This document shows, one piece after another, positions 41,977 through 51,253 of a stretch of DNA of 64,000 nucleotides. The notes under the pieces were generated by a model. It had not been told where the DNA came from and ran no database searches. It saw nothing but the letters and a program-made list of their open reading frames with translations. Each line of letters starts with the position of its first letter. Position 1 is the stretch's first letter. The position numbers and the translations under genes are program-made. The DNA lies in NCBI RefSeq assembly GCF_011440305.1, contig NZ_JAAOIW010000012.1, positions 1-64,000 on the forward strand, in the 5' to 3' direction. The stretch is from Paenibacillus agricola. GTDB lineage: Bacteria > Bacillota > Bacilli > Paenibacillales > NBRC-103111.

Positions 41977-43440
41977 ATGATTTCTTTTAATGAAGCACAT
42001 GTAGATTCTTTGGCAATCAACAGCAGCGCAATGAAAAATGGCCGTGATCTGGTTAAAAAGAACAGCTTCCCCATTCTGGGTAAATCCGCGGATGAGACGA
42101 TCATTTTCGGTGAGTGCAAGGGCAGCGGCAAAGAGCCTTATCACTGCTCCGTCGATTATATCAAACTGGAGGAGCCCATTTTTCGCTGCAGCTGCCCAAG
42201 CCGGCAATTTCCCTGCAAGCATATTCTGGGACTCATGTACGCTTATGCACTAGGCCAAACCTTTGAAATCGCTGATATTCCCGAGGACATTGTCAAGAAA
42301 AGGGAGAAAGCCGAAATCCGCGAAGAAAAGAAAGAAGAAAAGAAAAAAGAACCGATAGGCGAAGTTTCGGAGAAACGTAAAAAAACGAATCAGTCGGCTT
42401 TGCTCAAAAAAATAGCATCACAGCTCGAAGGCATCTCTTTATTGGAGAAGCTTATTCATCAGCTAACGAATTCGGGTCTCGGTAGTCTGGACAAGAAAAC
42501 AGTGAAAACCTTGGAGGATCAAGCCAAGCAGCTCGGTAACTATTACATCCCGGGGCTGCAAACCGCTTTTCGTGCCTTGCTTTTTAAGCTGAATGCGTTG
42601 CAGGCAACAAGCAGCTCTGAAATGAAGGAATCCTTATATACCTCGATTGTCGAGAGCTTAGGTATTTTGCATACCTTGGTGAAGAAAAGCCGGGAGTATT
42701 TAAGCGGACGCCTCGAGAATCCCGAAACTCCGATAGACAGTGAAACGACGCTGGAGGAGTGGATCGGCCACGCTTGGCAGCTTACAGAGCTTCGTGAGCA
42801 AGGGCGTGTGCGTCCTGGCGCAGAGCTGATGCAGCTATCCTTGCTTTCCTATGCGGATCAAGCGCGCAGCGAATTCGTCGATGAGGGCTATTGGTTTGAT
42901 TTATTGACGGGTAAATTGGAAGTCACCCGTTCTTACCGTCCTTTTAAAGCGGTAAAGCATATGCGCGAGGAAGATACGGTATATGAGGTCGTCATCACAG
43001 AAGAGCTGGTTATGTACCCTGGAGAGCTCAATGCGAGAGTTCGATGGGATACCTCCACCTTGCGTGGAGTGGCTATCGAAGATTTGGCGGTAATCCGAAA
43101 TGCAGCATACACTTCCTTTCCCGATGCGATTAAGCTGGTCAAAAACCAGATTAAAAATCCGTTGTCGGATAAGCATCCCGTCCTGCTGCTGTTTTATAGC
43201 GAAATCAGGCAAATTGAAGATTCCCTGATAATTGTAGATGCACAGGGCAAACAGCTGCAATTGGCCAATATCGCTTTTCCTGACCATGATACGACCTCAT
43301 TGGTTGCTTTATTGAATAAGCAATATGTGAAGAATCAGGCGATACTCGTTAAATTTGGCCATAATATGGATAAAAACCAGCTACAGGCACAGCCCCTAAG
43401 CATTGTGGCGACTGAAGATATCATCCGATTCTTATATTAA
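41977..43440 (+). CDS. SWIM zinc-finger protein, first gene of MoxR/vWA operon
   Basis: I use the ATG at 41977 (MISFNEAHVDSLAINSSAMK), preceded by AAAGGAAC, giving 487 residues. A SWIM zinc finger of the form CxCx6CxH is at Cys71, Cys73, Cys80 and His82 (FRCSCPSRQFPCKHILGLMY). It is followed by a highly charged Lys/Glu linker (about 108-130) and a helical domain of 300 residues without known family. SWIM fingers bind DNA or proteins. E. coli YehQ is a SWIM protein in an analogous MoxR/vWA cluster. It lies 54 bases upstream of the HEAT gene. Confidence 0.8.
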   Translation: MISFNEAHVDSLAINSSAMKNGRDLVKKNSFPILGKSADETIIFGECKGSGKEPYHCSVDYIKLEEPIFRCSCPSRQFPCKHILGLMYAYALGQTFEIADIPEDIVKKREKAEIREEKKEEKKKEPIGEVSEKRKKTNQSALLKKIASQLEGISLLEKLIHQLTNSGLGSLDKKTVKTLEDQAKQLGNYYIPGLQTAFRALLFKLNALQATSSSEMKESLYTSIVESLGILHTLVKKSREYLSGRLENPETPIDSETTLEEWIGHAWQLTELREQGRVRPGAELMQLSLLSYADQARSEFVDEGYWFDLLTGKLEVTRSYRPFKAVKHMREEDTVYEVVITEELVMYPGELNARVRWDTSTLRGVAIEDLAVIRNAAYTSFPDAIKLVKNQIKNPLSDKHPVLLLFYSEIRQIEDSLIIVDAQGKQLQLANIAFPDHDTTSLVALLNKQYVKNQAILVKFGHNMDKNQLQAQPLSIVATEDIIRFLY

Positions 43441-43494
43441 TTTAGATGCTGGCTTGGATTGTTAGCTGGACTTAATAAGTTAGGAGATAAGTTG

Positions 43495-45318
43495 ATGAGT
43501 ATACATATTTTATATGATTTACAGCTTGAGGTAAGGCGTTTATTTATTGCCGGGAGCAGGATGGCTGAAGGTGATTTGCGCCTGACCAAAATACTGCCCC
43601 AATTGCAAAAGCTTGGCGAAACCGCAGCGGTTTTTAAAAGAGTGGCACAGGCGCTCACGGAGGTCGTGGAGCCCGCTAGTAAAAATGATGGCGGAGCTGT
43701 AAAGCTGCTGGATTTAAGCACATTGCTAAATTCAATTTTATATACACAAGGCGCTACTGAGGTACAGGGGGAAAGCGTGGAGGTTGAGGGGACGGATATT
43801 GAATTATCCACGAAGCTTGCTTACCGTAAGCTGAGCCCGATTATCGAGTCGTTGACGACCAAGGGGCAAGGAAGGATGGAGCGGCTTAACCAAGCTTATG
43901 AGAACCAACTGCTGAAGGACTTTCGGATTCTCACTGTTGCTGTAAACGCGCTTGATGATGGTTATGCGGAGGTTGCTGATTTTGTAAGTGAAAAGGTGAT
44001 CCCTGATTTTGGGGACGCTGCACTCCCATTGCTCCGCAAGCAATTCGATTTGTTGGGAGGGCGCTCGCATGCAAGGCGGCTTAACCTGATGTATCCGATT
44101 TTAAAGGAATCCGGTTTAGAGCTGTATTTACAAGCTGCGCGCGAGGGCTCTACAGAGGTCCGAACCGCAGCTATTGAGCTGCTGGGGAATTACCCCGAGC
44201 AAGAAAGCTTTATTCTGGAGCAAGCCGATGATAAGAAAAAGGAAATTCGTAAGGCAGCCTTCGCAGGCTTGGCAAAGCTTGGAACCGAGAAAGCTGTAGA
44301 CCGCCTGTTTAAGGCAATAACAACGGTTAAAGACCGTGAAATCGCTGTGGAGACGGCAAGCGATTGTGAGGTTCCCGAGCTTACGCTGAAAATAATCGCT
44401 AATGCGGAGGAAGCCTTGGAGCGAATCGTTAGCGGCACGGATATGCAGGAAGCATGCTTACAGCTGCAGGCCGATGTTGTATGCTTGGATGGGAGCAAAC
44501 AGCAGCAAGAGGTGCTTACCTTTTTGAAAAAGCTGCTCTTAACAGAAGGCTTTATGATTCCAGAAACGGATGCAATCCAGGAAAATGCCGCCAATATTTT
44601 GCTGTGGATGGGAACTCCCGAGGCTTATGAATTTTTGGTTAGCCTGCAGCCGGTTTATAAGGGCAGGTATATGATCACAAGCTTTAATGCCGCTTTCCGA
44701 ACATTGCCCGCTGATGAGGTCTATGAACGGTATGCCAAAGAGCTGAAGACCCAGAAAAAGAAATCATGGGCGCATTCTTTCTTGATTTCCGCGTTGCATC
44801 GTTTGATGCCCTCATGGAAGCGTAAATTGGATCTTGCCGGAAATGGCTATTCGCCTTATAAAGATGAGAAGCGGCTGGATCCTAGATGGATTCATGTTTT
44901 AATGGATATTAATGAGCCGGAGCTGGTAGCAGAGCTTGCGGAGACGCCTGATAAAAAAGTGGAAGCATACCTGATCAGCAATTTCCAGCTTAAGCCCAAA
45001 CTCAATCATCAAACGGCTAGTATCCTGCTTGCGCTGTTTCGTATCGGGTGTAAAGAAGCTCCCGAGATGCTAATGAGTGTGCTAGAGAAGGAAAAAAAGG
45101 ATTTATATTATTTCTCGGAGGTGCAATACGCACTTTTCTACATGCTCCCGCGATCTTACGCTGACAGGCTGAAGCAATTCGCGGAAACCTTAACTTATGA
45201 AAGTGTCAAAAGGCAGGTACTTGATGTTGCCGAGCAAATAGCAGAAAAACCAGAAGAATCGGCTATAGATGAGAAGGGAGCGGGAATATGGGGATGGATC
45301 AAAAGCAAGATGTCTTAA
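43495..45318 (+). CDS. HEAT-repeat scaffold protein of the MoxR/vWA operon
   Basis: The start at 43495 (MSIHILYDLQLEVRRLFIAG) has AGGAG seven to eight bases upstream. The 607-residue protein is all-helical. HEAT-like repeats are clearest around residues 220-290 (VRTAAIELLGNYPEQESFIL and EIRKAAFAGLAKLGTEKAVD with RLFKAITTVKDREIAVETAS). Related helices occur near 460-580. HEAT arrays act as protein-binding scaffolds. No enzymatic motif is seen. Its last 31 bases overlap the AAA+ gene. Confidence 0.75.
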   Translation: MSIHILYDLQLEVRRLFIAGSRMAEGDLRLTKILPQLQKLGETAAVFKRVAQALTEVVEPASKNDGGAVKLLDLSTLLNSILYTQGATEVQGESVEVEGTDIELSTKLAYRKLSPIIESLTTKGQGRMERLNQAYENQLLKDFRILTVAVNALDDGYAEVADFVSEKVIPDFGDAALPLLRKQFDLLGGRSHARRLNLMYPILKESGLELYLQAAREGSTEVRTAAIELLGNYPEQESFILEQADDKKKEIRKAAFAGLAKLGTEKAVDRLFKAITTVKDREIAVETASDCEVPELTLKIIANAEEALERIVSGTDMQEACLQLQADVVCLDGSKQQQEVLTFLKKLLLTEGFMIPETDAIQENAANILLWMGTPEAYEFLVSLQPVYKGRYMITSFNAAFRTLPADEVYERYAKELKTQKKKSWAHSFLISALHRLMPSWKRKLDLAGNGYSPYKDEKRLDPRWIHVLMDINEPELVAELAETPDKKVEAYLISNFQLKPKLNHQTASILLALFRIGCKEAPEMLMSVLEKEKKDLYYFSEVQYALFYMLPRSYADRLKQFAETLTYESVKRQVLDVAEQIAEKPEESAIDEKGAGIWGWIKSKMS

Positions 45319-46385
45319 GGCTGCCTGCTGAGCGTTTATATGAGCATGAGCTAGAAGCTTTGAAGCAAGCTGATAAGGATACACTGCCCTCGGGCTGGAA
45401 GCTTTCACCTAAATCGGTGTTAACCTTTATAACAGGAGGCAAGGCTGGAGGCATCGATATTACACCCAAATATATTGGGAATCGGCGCTTGGTGGAAATG
45501 GCGATTGCGACCTTGCTTACGGATAGGGCGCTTATGCTGATCGGTGAGCCCGGTACCGCCAAATCATGGCTGTCCGAGAACCTGACCGCCGCGATACATG
45601 GGGATTCCTCCAAGGTGATTCAAGGCACCGCTGGTACAAGCGAGGAGCATATCCGCTATTCATGGAATTATGCGATGCTGCTGGCGCAAGGACCTTCGGA
45701 TCAAGCGCTGATCAAAAGCCCGATCTTTCGGGCGATGGAAAGCGGCGGAATCACAAGATTCGAGGAAATTTCGCGCTGCGCCTCGGAGGTGCAGGATGCG
45801 CTAATTTCGATCTTGTCCGAAAAAACGTTGTCGATTCCCGAGCTGGATAGGGAGCTTTCGGCAGCCCGTGGCTTCTCCGTGATTGCAACGGCGAATACGC
45901 GTGACCGCGGGGTTAATGAAATGTCAGCGGCGCTGAAAAGGCGCTTTAATATTATTGTACTGCCTGCACCCTCGGATATTGATACGGAGGTCGGCATTGT
46001 CCGCAAGCGGGTTGGAGAAATTTCCGCCAATTATGAATTGAACGCATCACCTCCTGATGATGATGCCGTTCTAAAGGTCGTAACGATTTTCCGTGAGCTT
46101 CGGAACGGGATGACCGTAGACAGTAAAAATAAGGTGAAGCCTCCAAGTGGTGTCATCTCGACGGCTGAGGCGATTTCGCTCTTAACAGGCAGCATGGCAC
46201 TGGCGGCTAGCTTCGGTAATGGCACGATTACCGATGAGGATGTTGCTGCGGGCCTGCAAGGCGCAATTGTGAAGGACGAGGAAAAGGATCGTCTGGTATG
46301 GAAGGAATATTTGGAAAACGTGATGAAGAAGCGGGGATCATCATGGAGAAGCTTGTACAACGCTTGCTCGGAGATGAACGGTTGA
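45288..46385 (+). CDS. MoxR-type AAA+ ATPase
   Basis: The 365-residue protein (ATG at 45288, or 45294) has Walker A GEPGTAKS (86-93), a Walker-B-type GITRFEEISR (154-163), sensor-1 Asn203 in IATANTRD and arginine-finger residues in ALKRRFN (about 218-219). The ISILSEKTLSIPELDREL insertion before the sensor is typical of MoxR ATPases. MoxR proteins form hexamers that remodel or activate partners through vWA co-proteins. The E. coli counterpart would be YehL. It overlaps genes on both sides (31 bases upstream, 43 bases downstream), indicating coupled translation. Confidence 0.9.
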   Translation: MGMDQKQDVLRLPAERLYEHELEALKQADKDTLPSGWKLSPKSVLTFITGGKAGGIDITPKYIGNRRLVEMAIATLLTDRALMLIGEPGTAKSWLSENLTAAIHGDSSKVIQGTAGTSEEHIRYSWNYAMLLAQGPSDQALIKSPIFRAMESGGITRFEEISRCASEVQDALISILSEKTLSIPELDRELSAARGFSVIATANTRDRGVNEMSAALKRRFNIIVLPAPSDIDTEVGIVRKRVGEISANYELNASPPDDDAVLKVVTIFRELRNGMTVDSKNKVKPPSGVISTAEAISLLTGSMALAASFGNGTITDEDVAAGLQGAIVKDEEKDRLVWKEYLENVMKKRGSSWRSLYNACSEMNG

Positions 46386-48910
46386 GCGGGAGCGCTATCA
46401 AGAGTGCTGGCAGGGCTGCTGGCGGTTCGTCAAGCTTGTCAAGCTCCTCGAGTGAGGCAAGTACAAGCGAAACAAGCCTGACAAGCCAGCTTAAGGGCAG
46501 TGAACAGCATGAAGGTTTTCATGTGTTTGGGATTCGGCATCTATCCCCTGCAGGTGCCCACCATTTGCTGTCTTTTCTTGATACGGTCCAGCCGACGGCT
46601 ATCTTAGTCGAAGGGCCTAGTGATGCTAGTCACGTTATTGCGGACATGACCTCCCGCGGCGTGGTGCCTCCCATTGCTATTTTGGCCTATACGAATGAGC
46701 TTCCTATACGGACGCTGCTCTATCCAATGGCTGAGTATTCGCCCGAATACCAAGCCTTCTTATGGGCGAACCGCCATGGTGTGCACACGGAATTTATCGA
46801 TTTGCCCTCCGAGACGGCGCTGGCTCTTCATGAGCAGCGGCGGGCTTGGCGCAAAAGCTCGATGGAGCCCGAGGACGAGCCAAAGGATGGCTCGCGGACT
46901 GGTCCACAAGGAGCTCCAACTGAGGATGGGCTGCAAGCAGCTCCGCCCGAAGAAGCCAAGGCTGAAAACAGCCTGCAGACTTATCTTCGTAAGCAGCATG
47001 AGCGATATGAGCAGATTGCCGAGCTGGCGGGTGAGCCGAATTATGACTCCTACTGGGAGCGCCATTTTGAGCATAACCAGCAAAAGGATGCCTATCGGCA
47101 TGCGGTTTATGAGTTTTCGGCGCAAATGAGGGAAATATCGGAGCTTGATGAGCGTGAGCATGACGCTGCGGAGACCGCCTATAATGAAATACGTGAAGCC
47201 TATATGAGGCGCCGTATTCAAGAGGTGCTGAAGGCTGGGCATGTGCCTGGTAAAGTCGTTGTAGTTACAGGTGCGCATCATGCCTCCGCGCTGGATCTGC
47301 GGCTTCCGGTAATGACGGATAAGCAGCGTGCGAGCTTGCCGAAGGCATCAACTAAGCTAACGTTAATGCCGTACTCCTTTTACAAGCTTTCCACCCACTC
47401 GGGCTATGGGGCGGGCAACCAAGCGCCGGCTTATTTCACTTTATTCTGGGAATGTCTGAAAAAGGGTGACTTGAGCGGGCTGCCCTCACTATACTTTTCC
47501 CACGTGGCTGCACGTCTCCGTGAGGAAGGCAACTACCGCTCCACCGCGGCTTTAATAGAAGCGGTACGGTTAGCCGAGGCCTTGGCCTCTATGCAAGGAG
47601 GCAGCCAGCCGACCTGGCAGGATTTGCGCGATGCGGCGGTTGTATGCTTGGGCTATGGAGAGCTCAGCACGATTGCCGAAGCTCTGGCCAGAACCGATGT
47701 GGGCACCGCGATCGGGAGCCTCCCGGAGGGCGTTAGCCAAACGCCAATCCAGGACGATATGAACCGCGAGTTGAAGCGGCTGAAGCTGGAGAAATACAAA
47801 TCCACCGTAGCGACGACTTTAGAGCTGGATTTGCGGGAAAACCGCCGGGTGAAATCGGAGGAGGCCGCCTTTATCGACCTCAAGCGTTCGGTGCTGCTGC
47901 ATCGGCTGAAGCTGTTGGACATTAACTTTGCCCGCAAGCAATATGTCAATCAGGGTGCGGCTTCATGGTCCGAGAATTGGGTGCTGCAATGGACACCCGA
48001 AGCGGAGATTCAGGTAGTCGAATCGACGTTAAAAGGCGAGACGATTGAGCTCGCCACTGCTTTTGTACTGAATGAGCGGCTTGAGGCCTGCGGTGATATT
48101 ACCGAAGCCTCCAAGCTAATCCGTATTGCTTGTGATTGTGATCTGCCCAAGCTGATGGAGCAAGCGCGGGGCAGCCTGCAGGAGCTTGCCGTTGACGCAG
48201 GTAATTTCAACCAAATCGCTGCTGCCGCTTATGAGCTATCCGTGCTCATCCAATATGGCTCCTTACGCAGAATGGATACGGATTCATTAGTGCCGCTCTT
48301 GCAACAGCTATTTTTGAGGGGGGCTCTGCTGCTTAGTGATGCAGCCAATTGTAATGATGATGCCTCGAAATCTGTGATAGCCGCTATCCATACGCTGCAT
48401 GGGGTGGCACAGGAGCATTTTGATAGTGTCGATGATGCACTGTGGATACATAAGCTGCAAGACCTCGCCTCGCGCGACGACCGGAATGCAAAGTGCTCGG
48501 GTTTTGCCTTTGCGATTTTATTGGAGCGTAATGAGGTATCGGAGGATCAAAGTGCCCAAGAGGTATCGCGGCGGCTGTCCCCCGGGATTCCGGCTGATTT
48601 GGGAGCAGGCTGGTTTGAAGGCTTATCTATGCGCAACCGTTATGCCCTGCTGTCCCGCACTTCGCTGTGGCGGCAGTTGGATAGCTATATGGAATCGTTG
48701 GAGGAAGCACAATTTCATCGGTCGCTCGTATTTCTTCGAAGGGCATTTGGTTCGTTTGAACCCAGAGAAAAAGCGGCGATTGCCGAAATGATGGGCGATA
48801 TTTGGGGATTCGATGCCGACCAGACAGGTGAAATGCTGCAGCGTCCACTCACTAACGAAGAAAAGGGGAAACTCGATGAGCTTAACGACTTTGACTTCGA
48901 GGATTTGTAG
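46343..48910 (+). CDS. DUF5682 protein of the MoxR/vWA operon
   Basis: The start at 46343 (MEKLVQRLLGDERLSGSAIK) follows GCGGGG and gives 855 residues. A Ser/Ala-rich stretch occupies residues about 20-55. The conserved DUF5682 core follows: FHVFGIRHLSPAGAHHLLSF, AILVEGPSDASHV, PPIAILAYTNELP, EFIDLPSE and VVVVTGAHHASAL. The early GIRHLSPxxA...EGP pattern resembles Tiki/TraB- or EreA/ChaN-like folds with His and Glu metal residues, so a hydrolase is possible (inference). E. coli YehM is a member from an equivalent operon. The gene overlaps the AAA+ gene by 43 bases and the vWA gene starts three bases after its stop. Confidence 0.8.
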   Translation: MEKLVQRLLGDERLSGSAIKSAGRAAGGSSSLSSSSSEASTSETSLTSQLKGSEQHEGFHVFGIRHLSPAGAHHLLSFLDTVQPTAILVEGPSDASHVIADMTSRGVVPPIAILAYTNELPIRTLLYPMAEYSPEYQAFLWANRHGVHTEFIDLPSETALALHEQRRAWRKSSMEPEDEPKDGSRTGPQGAPTEDGLQAAPPEEAKAENSLQTYLRKQHERYEQIAELAGEPNYDSYWERHFEHNQQKDAYRHAVYEFSAQMREISELDEREHDAAETAYNEIREAYMRRRIQEVLKAGHVPGKVVVVTGAHHASALDLRLPVMTDKQRASLPKASTKLTLMPYSFYKLSTHSGYGAGNQAPAYFTLFWECLKKGDLSGLPSLYFSHVAARLREEGNYRSTAALIEAVRLAEALASMQGGSQPTWQDLRDAAVVCLGYGELSTIAEALARTDVGTAIGSLPEGVSQTPIQDDMNRELKRLKLEKYKSTVATTLELDLRENRRVKSEEAAFIDLKRSVLLHRLKLLDINFARKQYVNQGAASWSENWVLQWTPEAEIQVVESTLKGETIELATAFVLNERLEACGDITEASKLIRIACDCDLPKLMEQARGSLQELAVDAGNFNQIAAAAYELSVLIQYGSLRRMDTDSLVPLLQQLFLRGALLLSDAANCNDDASKSVIAAIHTLHGVAQEHFDSVDDALWIHKLQDLASRDDRNAKCSGFAFAILLERNEVSEDQSAQEVSRRLSPGIPADLGAGWFEGLSMRNRYALLSRTSLWRQLDSYMESLEEAQFHRSLVFLRRAFGSFEPREKAAIAEMMGDIWGFDADQTGEMLQRPLTNEEKGKLDELNDFDFEDL

Positions 48911-48913
48911 ACG

Positions 48914-50146
48914 ATGACAACGATCAACCAGGAGCAGGTAAAACGCTGGAGGTTGGTGCTGGGAGCGGCTTCGGAGGAAAAGCTGCAATGTTTTGGAGGC
49001 GGCTCCGGATCGGGTTCAGGTCGTATCCTGGATCATGATGCAGCCTTAATGGATGAGGCGCTGGCTGCGATCTATGACGATACAGCGGACACGGGCAGCA
49101 TAGATAGGGGTGGAGGCAGCTCCAGCCGTTCAAGGTCAGCGGGTCTCGGGGCATCCTCGCCGAAGCTGGCCAAATGGCTTGGCGATATCCGCACTTTTTT
49201 TCCAGCCGATGTCGTATCGGTTATTCAGGCAGACGCGATTGAGCGCAAAGGGCTGACGCAGCTGCTGTTTGAGCCGGAGCTGTTGGCGCAGGTAAAGCCG
49301 GATATTCAAATGGTAGCAACCTTAATGGCGCTAAAGGGCAAGATTCCCGAGAAAACCAAAGAAACGGCAAGGCAGCTGGTGAAAGCCGTCGTCGATGAGA
49401 TTATTAAAAGGCTGTCGCAAAACATCCAGCGTGCTGTCACAGGAGCCTTAAACCGCAGGAGGCATTCACCGCTGCCTTCGTTCACAGGCCTGGATTGGAA
49501 CCGCACGATCCAGAAAAACCTTAAGCACTACGATATGGAGCGTAAGCTGTTAATTCCCGAGAAGGTCTACTTCTTTGATCGCGCACGCAAAAGCAAAGAA
49601 TGGACCGTGATCCTCGATATCGACCAGAGCGGCTCGATGGCCAACTCGGTTATCTATGCGTCGATTATTGGCTCGATATTCGCCAGTATGCCTGCGCTGG
49701 ATACACGCGTCGTAGCCTTCGATACCGAGGTGGTCGATTTAACGGAGCAATGTGCAGAGGATCCGGTGGACATGTTATTCGGCATCCAGCTTGGGGGCGG
49801 CACCGACATTAATAAATCGGTCGCTTATTGCGAGCAGTTTGTCACGGAGCCGAAGAAAACCTTGTTCATTCTGGTAACCGATCTGTACGAAGGAGGGAAC
49901 CGCTCTGAGCTGCTGCGCAGGTTGGCCGCGCTGCAGCAGGCTGGAGTGAAAACGATCTGTTTGCTCGCTTTATCCGATCAAGGGGTGCCCTCCTACGATG
50001 AAACGGTTGCCAAGAAGCTGGCCCAATTCGGGATTCCTTGCTTTGGCTGCACACCTGACCGGCTTCCGGAATTTATTGAAGGAGCGCTTAAAGGGTTAGA
50101 TTTGCAAATGCTGGCAGACCGAGTACAAGCGGGTGCAAAGCAATAA
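48914..50146 (+). CDS. von Willebrand factor A (vWA) protein of the MoxR/vWA operon
   Basis: The 410-residue protein has a flexible Gly/Ser-rich N-terminal region (FGGGSGSGSG, GGGSSSRSRS). A helical segment (GDIRTFFPADVVSVIQADAI, about 93-115) follows. A C-terminal vWA domain has an intact metal-ion-dependent adhesion site: DIDQSGSM (Asp237, Ser239, Ser241), Thr in LGGGTDI and Asp in VTDLYEGG. MoxR ATPases act with vWA partners to insert metals or remodel complexes. E. coli YehP is the likely counterpart. It ends the five-gene tight cluster. Confidence 0.9.
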   Translation: MTTINQEQVKRWRLVLGAASEEKLQCFGGGSGSGSGRILDHDAALMDEALAAIYDDTADTGSIDRGGGSSSRSRSAGLGASSPKLAKWLGDIRTFFPADVVSVIQADAIERKGLTQLLFEPELLAQVKPDIQMVATLMALKGKIPEKTKETARQLVKAVVDEIIKRLSQNIQRAVTGALNRRRHSPLPSFTGLDWNRTIQKNLKHYDMERKLLIPEKVYFFDRARKSKEWTVILDIDQSGSMANSVIYASIIGSIFASMPALDTRVVAFDTEVVDLTEQCAEDPVDMLFGIQLGGGTDINKSVAYCEQFVTEPKKTLFILVTDLYEGGNRSELLRRLAALQQAGVKTICLLALSDQGVPSYDETVAKKLAQFGIPCFGCTPDRLPEFIEGALKGLDLQMLADRVQAGAKQ

Positions 50147-50388
50147 GAGGGAACGGACTGACTCTGTCCATAAACTAGTCGATAATAGGCGTACTATTGA
50201 TTTCGTACCAATATGGGCTCCTGTGTCCGCTTAATTGTATGTCCTTCGACAAAATAGGAGCTGAGGCACTAGGGTTTGCTGGAGCTTTCATTAGTTTTTC
50301 CAGCTCTTTCATCTTCTCGCTCAAATATTGGCAAAGCGGTAATTTCTATAACAATTAGCCGTATATTCATAAGGAAGGGGGGAGAGTT
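50147..50388. other. Spacer between vWA gene and downstream module
   Basis: The 242 bases have no clear terminator, so read-through from the vWA gene is possible. A minus-strand 45-codon frame (50175-50312) has amino-acid-like composition but a weak ribosome binding site and no recognisable similarity. I saw no strong sigma-A promoter. Confidence 0.35.
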
Positions 50389-50847
50389 ATGGCACGCTTG
50401 GAGTATCGGCTGTTCGGAGAGGGAAACACGTTCCCGGTGCTGTACTATTATGACCGCATCGATCTGGATGAGGTATCAATGCGATTTGCTTGTGATTATT
50501 TTATTAAAGAAGGCACCGTTTATGAAAAAACATCATGCGCGGCAGAGGTAGATGGTTATGTGATTTACGTCAAGCGATCCTTGGAGGAGAAGCCTGCCCC
50601 ATGGGGCAGCCCTAGGCAAGGGAAGTCCAATGGCTTAAGCTTGGAGCTGCGTGAGTTTAGTGAGTACACAGCGGATTACAAGCTTATTCATACGTTTGTT
50701 TTTCAGAAAAGCCTGGAAATGCTGCTGCGACTGCAGGCCAATTATGTGTACAGGGAAGGCGTAGAATGGTCACGCACCTCGACAGAAATTGATGAGGACC
50801 GGGAAACCTACGTATATTATGCAGTCCTGGCGAGCTCTCAAACCTAG
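50389..50847 (+). CDS. Hypothetical protein upstream of ATP-grasp/DUF350 module
   Basis: GAAGGGGGG precedes the ATG. The 152-residue protein is soluble, with acidic/aromatic beta-rich composition (MARLEYRLFGEGNTFPVLYY, FACDYFIKEGTVYEKTSC, TYVYYAVLAS at the end). No family is recognised. Position suggests a role with the lipoprotein, ATP-grasp and DUF350 proteins that follow. Confidence 0.55.
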   Translation: MARLEYRLFGEGNTFPVLYYYDRIDLDEVSMRFACDYFIKEGTVYEKTSCAAEVDGYVIYVKRSLEEKPAPWGSPRQGKSNGLSLELREFSEYTADYKLIHTFVFQKSLEMLLRLQANYVYREGVEWSRTSTEIDEDRETYVYYAVLASSQT

Positions 50848-50889
50848 CTATACGAACGCAAACTAACAGGATAGGGGAAGACAAGGACG

Positions 50890-51183
50890 ATGGAAAATAA
50901 AAAGCAATCCCAGTCCTACAAATTAGTTACTTTGTTTGTAGCGGCAGCGCTAGTGGCAGCCCCAGGGTGCACGAATCGAGCTGCCAATTCCAACTGTGTG
51001 GATGCCAATCAGGATGGTTATTGCGATAATGGAAGTGGGTCGCGAAGCAGCTATTTTTACGGTGGGGGCAACTCCGGTGTAGGAACCAATAATGGCTCCA
51101 CTAACGATTCATCCCCGGGTATTTCCAAGGGCTCTACACCTCACGGCGGGGTAGGCAGCAGCTCTGGCTCCAGTTCCTCATAA
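50890..51183 (+). CDS. Small Gly/Ser-rich lipoprotein with DxNxDGxC motif
   Basis: The 97-residue protein has a basic start (MENKKQSQSYK), a hydrophobic helix and a lipobox-like VAAPGC (Cys27). The mature N-terminus is then followed by NCVDANQDGYCD, which reads like an EF-hand or dockerin-style calcium loop bracketed by cysteines. The rest is a disordered Gly/Ser/Asn tail. In E. coli the comparable yjf cluster also includes a small lipoprotein (YjfM), so an outer-face partner is plausible. The start has AGGGGAAG upstream. Confidence 0.6.
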   Translation: MENKKQSQSYKLVTLFVAAALVAAPGCTNRAANSNCVDANQDGYCDNGSGSRSSYFYGGGNSGVGTNNGSTNDSSPGISKGSTPHGGVGSSSGSSSS

Positions 51184-51253
51184 ACCTGTTGGCTGTGCAG
51201 CTTAGCTTTACTGTACTTGGGTATATATGAGGAAAGAACAGGGGGAGGTTCAT

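Noticed and set aside
50175-50312. Minus-strand 45-codon frame beginning MKELEKLMKAPANPSASAP
   Set aside because: The composition looks protein-like, but there is only a weak ribosome binding site, no recognisable similarity, and it lies in a spacer within a plus-strand block.
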